Numbered from the stretch's first letter, positions 1 to 9,308 are shown. The stretch: DNA of 64,000 nt from Streptomyces niger (GCF_000718305.1 NZ_JOFQ01000001.1:682001-746000); one strand, 5' to 3'. A program made the numbers and translations. Notes: generated by a model from the letters alone, not told the origin.

Positions 1-1547
1 ACTTCTTCGCGAAGGCGGCGGCGGAGTATCCGGACGCGCCGGTGTGGACCGGTGAGCTGTACCTGGAGCTGCACCGCGCGACGCTGACCAGCCAGGTCCG
101 TACGAAGCAGGGCAACCGGCGGAGCGAGCACCTGCTGTACGAGGCGGAGCTGTGGTCGGCGACGGCGGCGGTGCGCGCCGGATTCCCGTATCCCTACGAG
201 CAGTTGGACCGGCTGTGGAAGGAGGTGCTGCTGCACCAGTTCCACGACATCCTGCCGGGTACGTCCATCGCGTGGGTGCACCGGGAGGCGGCCGAGCGGT
301 ACGCGCGCATCGCGGCCGAGCTGGAGGAGCTGATCGGCGCCGCACAGCGGGCGCTGGCGGGCGACCCGGCGGCGGGCGCGACGCTGGTGTTCAACGCGGC
401 GCCGCACGGCCGCGCGGGCGTGCCGGCACGCGGCGCGCGGCCCGAGCCGGCGGCACCGAACGGCACCGGTTGCGTGCCCCGCGCGGGCGGCGGCTACGTT
501 CTGGACAACGGGCTGCTGCGGGCCGAGATCGACGGCCGGGGCCTGCTGGTATCGCTGTACGACCTGCGGGCCGCGCGGGAGACCCTCGCCCCGGGCAAGG
601 CGGCCAACCTGCTCCAGCTGCACCAGGACTTCCCGACGATGTGGGACGCCTGGGACGTGGACGAGTTCTACCGCAACACGGTGACGGACCTGACCGAGGC
701 CGATGAGGTGACGGCGGTCGACGGCGGCACGGCCGGGGCCGTACGCGTGCGTCGTACGTTCGGTGCCTCGTCCGTCACGCAGGTGCTGACGCTGCCGCCG
801 GGCGCGGCGCGGCTGGAGATCGCCACGGAGGTGGACTGGCACGAGAGGGAGAAGTTCCTCAAGGCGGCCTTCCCCCTCGATGTGCACGCCGACCGGGTCG
901 CGGCGGAGACCCAGTTCGGGCACCTGTACCGGCCCACGCACACCAACACCAGCTGGGACGCGGCGAAGTTCGAGGCGTGCGCGCACCGGTTCGTGCACGT
1001 CGAGGAGGTGGGCTGGGGTGTGGCGCTGGTGACGGACTCGACGTACGGGTACGACGCCTCGCGCGCCGCCCGCGAGACGGGCCGTGGCACCACCACGACC
1101 GTACGGCTGTCGCTGCTGCGGGCGCCGCGCTTCCCCGACCCCCGTACCGACCAGGGCGTGCACCGCTTCCGCTGCGCGCTGGTGCCGGGCGCGGGCGTCG
1201 GCGACGCGGTGCGCGAGGGCTGGGCGCTGAACCTGCCGGAGCGGCGGGTGGCGGGCACCGCGGCGGCGGTCGAGCCGCTCGTGTCGGTGGCCGACGAGGC
1301 CGTGACCGTGACCGCGGTGAAGCTCGCGGACGACGGCAGCGGGGATGTGGTGGTGCGGCTGCACGAGGCCCGCGGCGGACGCGTCCGCACCCGGCTGGCC
1401 TGCGGCTTCCCGGTGGCTTCCGTGGTCCGGTGCGACCTGCTGGAACGGCCGGTCGGGGGCGGAGAGGAACACACCGACGACGGGCTCGGCCTGACTCTGC
1501 ACCCCTTCGAGATCGTCACACTGCGGCTGGGCCGCCGGGCCGGCTGA
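1..1547 (+). CDS. alpha-mannosidase, GH38 family (5' truncated by window edge)
   Basis: The reading frame is open from base 3, so the gene begins before the window; about 515 C-terminal residues are present. The visible N-terminal part has the GELYLELHR sequence typical of GH38 alpha-mannosidases, followed by the HQFHDILPGTSI segment of the helical middle domain. The rest is the beta-rich mannosidase C-terminal region (QLHQDFPTMWDAWDVDEFYR, then FPLDVHADRV and TQFGHLYRPTH). The family hydrolyses terminal alpha-mannosides, here probably from glycans in the cytoplasm. The catalytic nucleophile lies upstream and cannot be checked. The stop TGA is 15 bp from the convergent acetyltransferase. Confidence 0.9.
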   Translation, partial: FFAKAAAEYPDAPVWTGELYLELHRATLTSQVRTKQGNRRSEHLLYEAELWSATAAVRAGFPYPYEQLDRLWKEVLLHQFHDILPGTSIAWVHREAAERYARIAAELEELIGAAQRALAGDPAAGATLVFNAAPHGRAGVPARGARPEPAAPNGTGCVPRAGGGYVLDNGLLRAEIDGRGLLVSLYDLRAARETLAPGKAANLLQLHQDFPTMWDAWDVDEFYRNTVTDLTEADEVTAVDGGTAGAVRVRRTFGASSVTQVLTLPPGAARLEIATEVDWHEREKFLKAAFPLDVHADRVAAETQFGHLYRPTHTNTSWDAAKFEACAHRFVHVEEVGWGVALVTDSTYGYDASRAARETGRGTTTTVRLSLLRAPRFPDPRTDQGVHRFRCALVPGAGVGDAVREGWALNLPERRVAGTAAAVEPLVSVADEAVTVTAVKLADDGSGDVVVRLHEARGGRVRTRLACGFPVASVVRCDLLERPVGGGEEHTDDGLGLTLHPFEIVTLRLGRRAG

Positions 1548-1562
1548 TCCGGAGGAGGCGGC

Positions 1563-2342
1563 TCACTCGCCGTACACGTACGGCGTGGTGGTCGTCAGCG
1601 GGGCGAAGCCGAGGCGCTGGAGGATGGGGCGGCTCTGGTCGGAGGCGTCGACCTGGAGGTAGCGGTGCCCGCGGGCCGCGGCGATGCGGGCGCGGTGGGC
1701 GACCAGGGCGCGGTACAGGCCGCGGCCGCGCCATTCCGGGAGGGTGCCGCCGCCCCAGAGCGAGGCGAACGGGGCGTCCGGCGGCAGGTCCGCGCGGGCC
1801 GCGCTCACCGGGGTGTCGCCGGCCATCGCGACCACCGCCGCCACCGTCTCCGGTGCCTCGGCGAGCCGGTCGAGGAGCTGGGTGCGGAACCGGGCCCGGC
1901 CGGGGCCGAAGACCTGTGCGTGGACGGCGACCATGAGGTCCACGCCGGCGGGGCCGGTGACCGGTTCCAGCCGGATGCCGTCCGGGAGGTCGGCGGCGGT
2001 GGGCAGGGTCGCGGTCTCGGCGACCATCAGGGTCTCCTCGTCCTCGGGTGTGAAGCCGGCAGCCCGCAGCCGCTCGGCGAGGCAGGCCGGGCGGTCGTGC
2101 GCGTGCAGCTTCCACTCGAAGGCGCGGCCGAGCGCGGTGAAGTGCGCGATCTGGGCGGTGATCGCGGCGTCCGCGGTGCCGCTGGTGAGGTCCGACCAGA
2201 GCACACCGTGCCAGCCGTCCGCGGCGTCGGCGGTCTGCCGGACGACCCCGTCCACCCGCTCGATCCGGACCCCTGGGCCATCGGGCCGGGCTTCCTGCCG
2301 CATGCGCCGGTCGTACTCCGCGAGCACCGCTTCATGATTCAT
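1563..2342 (-). CDS. GNAT-family N-acetyltransferase
   Basis: This 259-residue protein starts with MNHEAVLAEYDRRMRQ. The C-terminal half carries the GNAT acetyl-CoA region: FASLWGGGTLPEWRGRGLYRAL has the Q/RxxGxG/A-type loop (WRGRGLYRALV), followed by HRYLQVDASDQSRPILQRLGF, typical of the last strand and helix. The N-terminal half resembles a degenerate second GNAT fold, as in many actinobacterial two-lobed acetyltransferases. The substrate is unknown. It is divergent from the siderophore operon, but the iron box lies about 158 bp from its start and close to the opposite promoter, so shared iron control is possible but not shown. Confidence 0.8.
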   Translation of the reverse strand: MNHEAVLAEYDRRMRQEARPDGPGVRIERVDGVVRQTADAADGWHGVLWSDLTSGTADAAITAQIAHFTALGRAFEWKLHAHDRPACLAERLRAAGFTPEDEETLMVAETATLPTAADLPDGIRLEPVTGPAGVDLMVAVHAQVFGPGRARFRTQLLDRLAEAPETVAAVVAMAGDTPVSAARADLPPDAPFASLWGGGTLPEWRGRGLYRALVAHRARIAAARGHRYLQVDASDQSRPILQRLGFAPLTTTTPYVYGE

Positions 2343-2499
2343 CCGGATACTTCAGCAGGGAGTGTGCTTCCGGACAACCGAATTTGCGCCCCGCAAGGGG
2401 TGGTTGCGGAGGTGCGGGCGGGTAGGGAGTCTGCGATCCGCTCCTCCCACGTGGTGCGAAGCGGCCGGTTCGCCGATTCGCACCATCTCGGTTGCAGGT

Positions 2500-2518
2500 T
2501 TAGGTTTGCCTAACCTAA
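2500..2518 (+). promoter_or_regulatory. iron box (DmdR1/IdeR-type operator)
   Basis: The 19-bp sequence TTAGGTTTGCCTAACCTAA is an almost perfect interrupted palindrome. It matches the known actinobacterial iron-regulator consensus (TTAGGTTAGGCTCACCTAA type). It lies about 100 bp upstream of the ATP-grasp start, where it would cover the promoter of the siderophore operon and repress it when iron is plentiful. Confidence 0.9.
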
Positions 2519-2619
2519 CGTAACGACGCGTGGTGAGACCGAACCACCTGCCACCGAAGCCCCGTTGGCCGGCGCCCACCGCAGCGCACGCACCACCCCG
2601 GACCGGAAGGGGCCCTTTC

Positions 2620-3810
2620 ATGCGGATGCACCTGCTCGCCCTGAACCCCACCGACTCGGTCACCGACGGCTTCCTGCCCGCCGCCGCCCGGCTCGGCCTC
2701 GACGTCACCGTCCTGACGGACCGCCCCGCGGCCCACCGCGCGAAGTACCCGGACACCGAGCTCGTCGAGTGCGACGTCCACGACGTCCGTGCGGTCATCG
2801 GCCGGATCGCCGCGCACGGCCCCGGTGACGCGGTCTTCACCAACAGCGACCACCTGCAGACCCAGGCCGCACTGGCCGCCGAGTTCTTCGGGCTGCCCGG
2901 CAAGGACTGGCGCGCCGCACTGCGCACCAAGGACAAGGCCGAGATGCGCCGCCACCTCGCCGCCACCGGCCTCGACACCGTACGCACCGCACAGCTCCTG
3001 CCCGACGAGGCCCCGGAGACTCTGGCCGCCGCCGGCCTGCCGTACCCCTGTGTCGTCAAGCCCCGCGAGGGAGTGGCCAGCGAGGACGTCGTACTGGTGG
3101 AAGGCCCCGGCGAACTGGTCCGGCGCGTCCAGGAGATACGGTCCCGGCGCCCGGACGCCGCGCTGGTCGCCGAGGAGTACCTGCCCGGCGAGCTGCACAC
3201 CCTGGAGACGCTCGGCGACGGCCGGACCCTGCACCTGCTCGGCGGCTTCCACACCACCGTCTCTCCTCCCCCGGCCTTCGTCGAGGAGCAACACGCGTTC
3301 GTCGCCGGCCACCCGGCACCCGTCGCGGCGCAGGTGCTGGCCCAGCTCGACGCGCTCGGCGTGGGGTTCGGCGCCTGCCACACCGAGTTCATGGTCCACG
3401 AGGGCCGGGCCCGGCTCGTCGAGGTCAACTACCGTGCCATCGGCGACCAGTGCGACCTGCTGCTGGCCGAGCTGCTGGACATCCCGCTCTTCGAGCACAT
3501 CCTCCGCGCCCATCTCGGCGAGCCGCTGCCCGCCGACCTCAATGCGCGCCGGGACGGCGCCGCGCGGGTGCGGTTCGCGCTCGCCGACCGGGCCGGCACG
3601 CTCACCGCGGCCCCCGCCGCACAGGACCGCACGGTCGACGGCGTCCGCCTCACCTACCGCCCGCTCCGCGCGGTCGGCACCACGCACCCGCACCACCGCA
3701 CCAACCGCGACTACCTCGGCGTCCTACGGGCCACCGGCCGCGACCAGCGGAGCGTCGACCGGGCGGCGGAGGAGTTCTTCGCCACGGAGCGCTGGGAGAT
3801 CACCCGGTGA
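2620..3810 (+). CDS. ATP-grasp ligase of a vibrioferrin-like siderophore pathway (PvsA-like)
   Basis: This 396-residue ATP-grasp enzyme would join a carboxylate to an amine with ATP. Visible ATP-grasp elements are the CVVKPREGVASEDVV nucleotide-binding strand-loop (about residues 144-158), the VAEEYLPGE strand, and the metal-binding HTEFMVHEGRARLVEVNYR segment (about 253-271, with E and N ligands). I placed the start at ATG 2620, which has AAGGGG 7 bp upstream. A GTG at 2530 would sit only 11 bp from the iron box and add a low-complexity tail. The stop overlaps the next gene by 4 nt. By analogy with Vibrio PvsA it may act on an alanine-type substrate, but that substrate is inferred only. Confidence 0.85.
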   Translation: MRMHLLALNPTDSVTDGFLPAAARLGLDVTVLTDRPAAHRAKYPDTELVECDVHDVRAVIGRIAAHGPGDAVFTNSDHLQTQAALAAEFFGLPGKDWRAALRTKDKAEMRRHLAATGLDTVRTAQLLPDEAPETLAAAGLPYPCVVKPREGVASEDVVLVEGPGELVRRVQEIRSRRPDAALVAEEYLPGELHTLETLGDGRTLHLLGGFHTTVSPPPAFVEEQHAFVAGHPAPVAAQVLAQLDALGVGFGACHTEFMVHEGRARLVEVNYRAIGDQCDLLLAELLDIPLFEHILRAHLGEPLPADLNARRDGAARVRFALADRAGTLTAAPAAQDRTVDGVRLTYRPLRAVGTTHPHHRTNRDYLGVLRATGRDQRSVDRAAEEFFATERWEITR

Positions 3811-5594
3811 CCGCCGCGACCGCGACCCTTGCCGGGCCCTGGACGGACCGGGCGCCGGAGGAAAGCGCGCTGCTGGTACGCGTGTTGAGCGCACTGCTGC
3901 GGGAGGACGTGGTCGGCCTGCGGACCCGCGGCGCCGTGCTGCCCCGTCCGGACGGACCATGGCTGCGGCTGCCTGCCGGTGCCGCCGGTGCGCTGCTTTT
4001 GCCGCTGGCCCCCGACGGCTATCAGGCCGGGTACGCGGCGCGACTGCCGCTGCTCGTCCGCGAGTCCGACGGCGCCCGGCTGACCGGCCTGGACGACGTC
4101 CTCACCGCGCTGCGGGCGCTCGCCGACCCGCGCGACCGGGACGGCTTCGACGCGTTCGCGACGGAGTGCCGGCAGACCCTGGCGACGCTGCGGCTGCACA
4201 CCGCCACGCACGACGAAGTGACCACCGCGCTGGCGGGCCGGTACGGTCCGGACCCCGCCCGCTGGACGGGCCTTGCCGCCGGGCTCGCGTACGACGCACT
4301 CGCCGCCCGTCTCGACCACCCGGTGTACCCGACCTCACGCGGGCGCACCGGCCTGGACGAGGCACAACTACGGGCGTACGCGCCGGAGTTCCAGCCACGG
4401 TTCGCACTCCGATGGCTGCTGCTGCCGCGTGCCGCGGTCACGAGGGCCGGCGACCCGGACGAGCCCGGCCGGGAGACACTCGCCGACACCGCTGAACCGG
4501 GCGCCGAGCACGTTGCCTTACCCGTCCACCCGTTGACGGTCGGCGGCCCGCTGGACTCCGCACTGCGGGAGGCGGGACTGGCCGGGGAGGCGGTGCTGTC
4601 CGCGCGTCCGGGACCGGCCGTCGTGCCGACCCTGTCGATGCGTACCGTGGCGACGGCCGCCGACCCGCGGCTGCACCTCAAACTCCCCCTCGCCACCGCG
4701 ACGCTCGGGCTGCGCAACCGGCGGACCATCAAGCCGGGCACGCTGGCCGACGGGGCGGCGGGCCAGCGGCTCCTGGAGACGGTCCTCACCCGCGAGCCAC
4801 GGTTCCGGGCCTCGGTGCTGCAGGCCGACGAGACCGGGTACGCGCACGCCGGGCACGAGCTGCTGGCCGTACTGTATCGCCGCTACCCGCCCGGGCTGGA
4901 CGGCAGCGCCGTCGTCCCGCTGGCCGCGCTGCTCGCCCCGGCGCCCGGCGGCCGGCTGGTGATCGACCACCTCGCCGACCGGTTCTACGGCGGCGACCCG
5001 CTCGCCCTGCTCGACGCCTTCCTGACCCTGCTGTTCGACTGGCAGGCCACGCTCTTCGGCTACGGCATCGGCCTCGAATCCCACCAGCAGAACGTCTCGC
5101 TGGTGCTGGACCGGCCGGCGGCGGCCGGGACCCGGCTACGGCTGCTGTTCAAGGACAACGACGGGCCGCGGATCAACACCGTACGGCTGCGGGAGCGGCT
5201 GGGGCGGGCCGCGCCGGGCCCGGCGGTCTTCGCCGACCGGCGGACCTGCGGCGACAGCGACGGCCCTGTGGCCGATGTGTTCACCACCATCACCGTCCAC
5301 CTGTGCGCCGGTTCCTACGCCTTCAGGCTGGCACGACACGGCCGGGCGCCGCTGGACCGGCTGCTGGAACTGGTCCGCGACCGCCTCACCGAAGCCGTCG
5401 AGCGGCTCGGCACCCGCCCCGGCGAACCCGGCGCCGTGCTCCGCGGCCGACTGCTGGACGCCCCGCGGCTGCCTATCAAGGCCATGGTGAGCGCCGGCAC
5501 GCTGCTGTCGAAGGAACGCTCGGGCGCGGCCGACATCAACAAGCACTACACCACCGGCCCCAACTACCTCCTGCCGACGGCGCGCGCCCGGTGA
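3807..5594 (+). CDS. NIS siderophore synthetase, IucA/IucC family (first copy, PvsB-like position)
   Basis: This 595-residue protein starts at a GTG inside the GTGA overlap with the ATP-grasp gene. IucA/IucC features include LDHPVYPTSRGRTGLDEAQL (HPxxPTxKxRxG-like), the PEFQPRFALRW segment, PTLSMRTVA (substrate and ATP site), LHLKLPLATATLGLRNRRT, and the C-terminal FGYGIGLESHQQNV and LLFKDNDGPRINT motifs. The family adenylates citrate or a related carboxylate and condenses it with an amine or alcohol. The usual HPWQ motif reads HPLT here, a divergence also found in other family members. An in-frame TTA leucine codon lies at 4518-4520, so translation should depend on the bldA tRNA. Confidence 0.92.
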   Translation: MTAATATLAGPWTDRAPEESALLVRVLSALLREDVVGLRTRGAVLPRPDGPWLRLPAGAAGALLLPLAPDGYQAGYAARLPLLVRESDGARLTGLDDVLTALRALADPRDRDGFDAFATECRQTLATLRLHTATHDEVTTALAGRYGPDPARWTGLAAGLAYDALAARLDHPVYPTSRGRTGLDEAQLRAYAPEFQPRFALRWLLLPRAAVTRAGDPDEPGRETLADTAEPGAEHVALPVHPLTVGGPLDSALREAGLAGEAVLSARPGPAVVPTLSMRTVATAADPRLHLKLPLATATLGLRNRRTIKPGTLADGAAGQRLLETVLTREPRFRASVLQADETGYAHAGHELLAVLYRRYPPGLDGSAVVPLAALLAPAPGGRLVIDHLADRFYGGDPLALLDAFLTLLFDWQATLFGYGIGLESHQQNVSLVLDRPAAAGTRLRLLFKDNDGPRINTVRLRERLGRAAPGPAVFADRRTCGDSDGPVADVFTTITVHLCAGSYAFRLARHGRAPLDRLLELVRDRLTEAVERLGTRPGEPGAVLRGRLLDAPRLPIKAMVSAGTLLSKERSGAADINKHYTTGPNYLLPTARAR

Positions 5595-5679
5595 GCGCCG
5601 CCGCACCGCGCAGCCCCCGCCCGGCCGCCGCGGCTCCCCCTCCCCACCGACGTCTTCCCGTTACTCGCAGGAGCCCCCG

Positions 5680-7455
5680 ATGCCCCCGCTGACCAACCCC
5701 GCAACCGACCGGGTCGCAGCACCCACCGCAGCGCCCACCGGGCTGCCCACCGCCGACGACGCCGTGGCCCACACGCTGCTCAACTGCCTGCTCCGCGAGG
5801 TCGCGGGCCCCGAGCACCAGACCGCCGTCGACCGGGGACACCTGCTGCTGCGACTGCCCCGCCGCGGGATCCGGCTGCGTGTCGCGCTGCGCCGCACGTC
5901 GCTGATCGGCGCGCACCGCTTCACCGGTCCGGTCGCCGAGCGGGACGGGGACGGCTGGACGGAGATCGACTGGCGGCGGCTGGCCGAGCTCGTGCACGCG
6001 GAGCTGACCCTGCGGACCGGCGTCACCAACGACGAGTTCCTGACCCAGGTCGGCGCCGGCCACCGGGCGACCGCGGCGGCCCTGGCCGCCCGCGCGGACG
6101 GCCCCCTCGCCGGTACCGACGCCGTCCGGTACGGCACCGGCGACTGGCACGACGTCTATCTCGCCTCCGAGCGGTCGCTCGTCCTCGGCCACCGCTTCCA
6201 CCCCACCCCCAAGGCCCGCACCGGCGACCCGGAGGCCTGGCAGCAGTACGCGCCCGAGACCGGCGCCGCCTTCCCGCTGCTGCTCCTCGCCGTCCGTGCA
6301 CACCTCGTCGCGGAGGAGACCGTCGCACCGGACGCCGCCGCACCGCTGGACGCGTCCCCCGTGCCGGTCCCCGACGGGTTCCGGCTGCTCCCCGTACACC
6401 CCTGGCAGTACGAGCTGCTGCGCGACCACCCGGGGCTCCGGGCCGCGCTGGCCCGGGACGACATCCGCGTCCTGGGCACCGGCGACGTGCCCTACGCGGC
6501 GACCGCCTCGGTCCGCACCCTCTACACGCCCGACGCCTTCCTGAAGTTCAGCCTCAACGTCCGCATCACCAACTGCCTTCGGAAGAACGCCCGTTATGAG
6601 CTGTCCGGCGCGGTGGCCCTCACCCGGCTGCTAGCCCCCGTCCTGGACGACCTGGCCGCCCGCTTCCCCGGCTGTGCCGTGCTCCGCGAACCCGCGTACC
6701 GCAGCCTCGCCGTACCCGGCCCCGACGGCACCCCCGACACCGCGCTGCTCGAAGGGTTCGGGGTGATCGTCCGCGAGGGGCTGTCCCGGCGCCTGCGGCC
6801 CGGCGCCACGCCGCTGCTCGCCGCCGCCGTCGCCGACGAGTACCCGGCAGGCCCCGCGCACCTCTCCCGGTTGCCCGCCGGCGCCGACCGGGCCACCGCA
6901 CTGAAGTGGTGGGCGGCCTACCTCGATCTGCTCGTCCCGCCGGTGCTGGCCGCCTACTTCGACCACGGCCTGGTCTTCGAACCGCACCTGCAGAACGTGC
7001 TGATCTGCGTCGGCGGCGACGGCATGCCCGCGCAGGTGCTCCTCCGCGACCTGGAAGGCACCAAGCTCGTCGGCGAACGCCACGCGGACACCCTCGCCGC
7101 CCTGCCCGCCGAGGTCGCCGGGTCCCTGGCGTACGACGCGCAGCGCGGCTGGGACCGCGTGGTGTACTGCCTGCTCGTCAACCACGTCGCCGAACTCCTC
7201 GCCGCCCTCGCCGACCGCCACCCCGACATCGAGGCCGAACTGTGGCGCGAGGTACGCCGCACCCTCCGCCGCCACGCCGACCGGTACGGCTGCCCGCCGC
7301 GGCTGGCCGCGCTGCTCGCCGGCGTACCCTTGCCCGCCAAGGCCAACCTGCTCACCCGCTGGGCACGCAAGCCCGACCGCGCGGCCGGCTACGTCCCGCT
7401 GCCCTCCCCGCTCGCCGAGTCCGTCCTGTCCGCCACCTCCAGGGCCAGCCGATGA
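5680..7455 (+). CDS. NIS siderophore synthetase, IucA/IucC family (second copy, PvsD-like position)
   Basis: This 591-residue protein starts at ATG 5680 with GCAGGAG at 5668-5674. Diagnostic motifs are HRFHPTPKARTGDPE (HPxxKxxxG, about residues 170-185), the canonical LLPVHPWQYE, the SVRTLYTP substrate segment, KFSLNVRITNCLRKN, and the C-terminal HGLVFEPHLQNVLI with LLRDLEGTKL. It is a more canonical family member than the upstream copy. The 85-bp gap before it is the only sizeable spacer in the operon. Two NIS synthetases per pathway is normal for asymmetrical citrate-type siderophores. The 3' end overlaps the decarboxylase start (ATGA). Confidence 0.93.
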   Translation: MPPLTNPATDRVAAPTAAPTGLPTADDAVAHTLLNCLLREVAGPEHQTAVDRGHLLLRLPRRGIRLRVALRRTSLIGAHRFTGPVAERDGDGWTEIDWRRLAELVHAELTLRTGVTNDEFLTQVGAGHRATAAALAARADGPLAGTDAVRYGTGDWHDVYLASERSLVLGHRFHPTPKARTGDPEAWQQYAPETGAAFPLLLLAVRAHLVAEETVAPDAAAPLDASPVPVPDGFRLLPVHPWQYELLRDHPGLRAALARDDIRVLGTGDVPYAATASVRTLYTPDAFLKFSLNVRITNCLRKNARYELSGAVALTRLLAPVLDDLAARFPGCAVLREPAYRSLAVPGPDGTPDTALLEGFGVIVREGLSRRLRPGATPLLAAAVADEYPAGPAHLSRLPAGADRATALKWWAAYLDLLVPPVLAAYFDHGLVFEPHLQNVLICVGGDGMPAQVLLRDLEGTKLVGERHADTLAALPAEVAGSLAYDAQRGWDRVVYCLLVNHVAELLAALADRHPDIEAELWREVRRTLRRHADRYGCPPRLAALLAGVPLPAKANLLTRWARKPDRAAGYVPLPSPLAESVLSATSRASR

Positions 7456-8672
7456 CCGATCCCACCTCCGCCGTCCGCGCGCGCATCCGCACCCTGCGCC
7501 CCGCGGACCTCCCCGCGTACTGCTACGACCTGTCGGCCCTCCGCGACCATGCCGACCGGGTGCGGGCCGCCCTGCCGGACCGCGTCGAGCTGTACTACGC
7601 CGCCAAGGCCAACCCCGCACCGGAGATCCTGGCGGCGCTGCGCCCGTACGTGCACGGCTACGAGGTCTCCTCCGGCGGCGAACTCGCGCACGTGCGCCAG
7701 GCCGAGCCCGGGCACCCGCTGGCGTTCGGCGGCCCCGGCAAGACCTCCGCGGAGCTGGCCGCGGCGCTGGCCGCCGGCGTCGAGCGGTACCACGTGGAGA
7801 GCACCCACGAACTGCACCTGCTCGCCGCGCTGGCGGCACACCACGCGCCCGGCCGCCGGATCGCCGTCCTGCCGCGCTTCAACCTGCCCGGTCCCGGCGG
7901 CGCCCTGGACGGCAGCGCGCTCGCCATGGGCGGCCGCCCCACGCCCTTCGGCCTGGACCCCGCGGAAGCCGACCGCACCGTACGGCTGCTCACCGACGAG
8001 ACCTACCCGCAGCTCGAACTCCGCGGCATACACGCCCACTTGGCGAGCGGTCTGGACGCGCCGGCCCAGCTCGCCGTGGCCGACTCCGTGCTCTCCTGGG
8101 CCACCGCGCTGACCGCCCGGCACGGCGTGCCCCTGCACGAAGTGGTCGTCGGCGGCGGCATGGCCGTCGACTACACCGCGCCCGAAGCCCGCTTCGACTG
8201 GGCGGAGTACGGCGCGGGCCTGGCCCGGCTCACCGCCGACCACCCCGGCCTGACGCTGCGCATCGAACCCGGCCGGGCCCTCACGGCGTACTGCGGCTGG
8301 TACGTCACCGAGGTACTGGACGTGAAGCGCAGCCACGGCGAGGAGTTCGCCGTCCTCCGGGGCGGCACCCACCACCTGCGCACCCCCGTCACCAAGGGCC
8401 ACGACCAGCCCTGCACGGTGCTGCGCAGCGACGCGCCGTGGCCGCACCCCTGGCCCCGCCCGGCGGCCCGCGGCGGCCGGGTGACGCTCACGGGCCAGCT
8501 GTGCACGCCCAAGGACGTACTCGCCCGCAACGTACCGGCGGCCGGACTGCGGGCGGGCGACCGGGTGGTGTTCGGGATGGCCGGGGCCTACGCCTGGAAC
8601 ATCTCGCACCACGACTTCCTCATGCACCCGCGCCCCGGCTTCCACTTCCTGGGCGCGCCCGAAGCAGGCTGA
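7452..8672 (+). CDS. type III PLP-dependent decarboxylase (PvsE/SbnH-like)
   Basis: This 406-residue enzyme has the alanine-racemase fold of diaminopimelate/ornithine decarboxylases. YYAAKANP holds the PLP lysine (near residue 40). HAHLASGL, VVVGGGMAVDY and RIEPGRAL form the phosphate-binding surface, and GQLCTPKDVL carries the catalytic cysteine region. The C-terminal MAGAYAWNISHHDFL completes the site. In vibrioferrin and staphyloferrin B pathways the homologue makes the amine or amino alcohol building block by decarboxylating an amino acid. ATGA overlap with the second NIS gene indicates translational coupling. It is probably not the primary LysA, given its location. Confidence 0.9.
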   Translation: MTDPTSAVRARIRTLRPADLPAYCYDLSALRDHADRVRAALPDRVELYYAAKANPAPEILAALRPYVHGYEVSSGGELAHVRQAEPGHPLAFGGPGKTSAELAAALAAGVERYHVESTHELHLLAALAAHHAPGRRIAVLPRFNLPGPGGALDGSALAMGGRPTPFGLDPAEADRTVRLLTDETYPQLELRGIHAHLASGLDAPAQLAVADSVLSWATALTARHGVPLHEVVVGGGMAVDYTAPEARFDWAEYGAGLARLTADHPGLTLRIEPGRALTAYCGWYVTEVLDVKRSHGEEFAVLRGGTHHLRTPVTKGHDQPCTVLRSDAPWPHPWPRPAARGGRVTLTGQLCTPKDVLARNVPAAGLRAGDRVVFGMAGAYAWNISHHDFLMHPRPGFHFLGAPEAG

Positions 8673-8818
8673 GGCCGGCCGGTACCGGCGTCCAGTGGGG
8701 GGTGCCCGTCCGGGACCGGGTTCGTGCGGTCGGCGACGTATCCGGTGGACAGCGGAGCGCGGCGGGACGACTCTGGACCGACGACATTCGCACACGTATG
8801 TCACGGAGGGGAGCCACC

Positions 8819-9268
8819 ATGTCGCAGGCAGCACCCCACGCAGCGGGCCCCAAACCGCCCCGGGCACATGGCCCGGAGAACGTCTGGGCGGCCAGCGGCA
8901 CGCTCTTCGCCGGGGTGATGATGCTGGTCGCCGGCGTCCTCGGCGTCCTGGAAGGCATCGCCGGCATCGCCAGGAACCAGGTGTACCTGCTGAGCAACGA
9001 GCTGACGGGCACCTACGTCTACGAGTTCAACACGACCACGTGGGGCTGGATCCACCTGGTGCTCGGCATCATCGTCGCCGTGACCGGCTTCGGCCTGCTC
9101 AAGGGCGCCCGATGGGCCCGCACGTCCGGCATCGTACTGGCGGGCCTGTATGTGATCGCCCACTTCATGTGGCTGCCGTACCAGCCCATCTGGGCCACCG
9201 TCGGCATCGCGCTCGGCGTCTTCGTCATCTGGTCGCTGTGCACGGACCGCACCCGCTACATCCCCTGA
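8819..9268 (+). CDS. DUF7144-type four-helix membrane protein
   Basis: This 149-residue membrane protein starts at ATG 8819, preceded by CGGAGGGGA. Four hydrophobic segments are visible: LFAGVMMLVAGVLGVLEGIAGI, a helix after TTTWGWIHLVLGIIV, the GIVLAGLYVIAHFMWLPY helix, and VGIALGVFVIWSLC. The YVYEFNTTTWGWIHL segment between helices 1 and 2 is the recognisable signature of this actinobacterial family. The function is unknown. The gene has its own leader and a strong hairpin downstream, so it looks monocistronic and separate from the siderophore operon. Confidence 0.8.
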   Translation: MSQAAPHAAGPKPPRAHGPENVWAASGTLFAGVMMLVAGVLGVLEGIAGIARNQVYLLSNELTGTYVYEFNTTTWGWIHLVLGIIVAVTGFGLLKGARWARTSGIVLAGLYVIAHFMWLPYQPIWATVGIALGVFVIWSLCTDRTRYIP

Positions 9269-9273
9269 CGGCG

Positions 9274-9308
9274 AGGGTGCCGGCGGCCCACCGGACCGCC
9301 GGCACCCT
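9274..9308 (+). terminator. hairpin terminator after the DUF7144 gene
   Basis: A 13-bp perfect inverted repeat (AGGGTGCCGGCGG at 9274-9286 and its complement at 9296-9308) with a 9-nt loop begins 5 bp after the stop codon. It has no T-run, which is common for Streptomyces terminators. Confidence 0.75.

Noticed and set aside
2530..2619. GTG 2530 as the start of the ATP-grasp protein
   Set aside because: It would add a Pro-rich tail and place the start 11 bp from the iron box. ATG 2620 has a proper ribosome site and fits the family N terminus.
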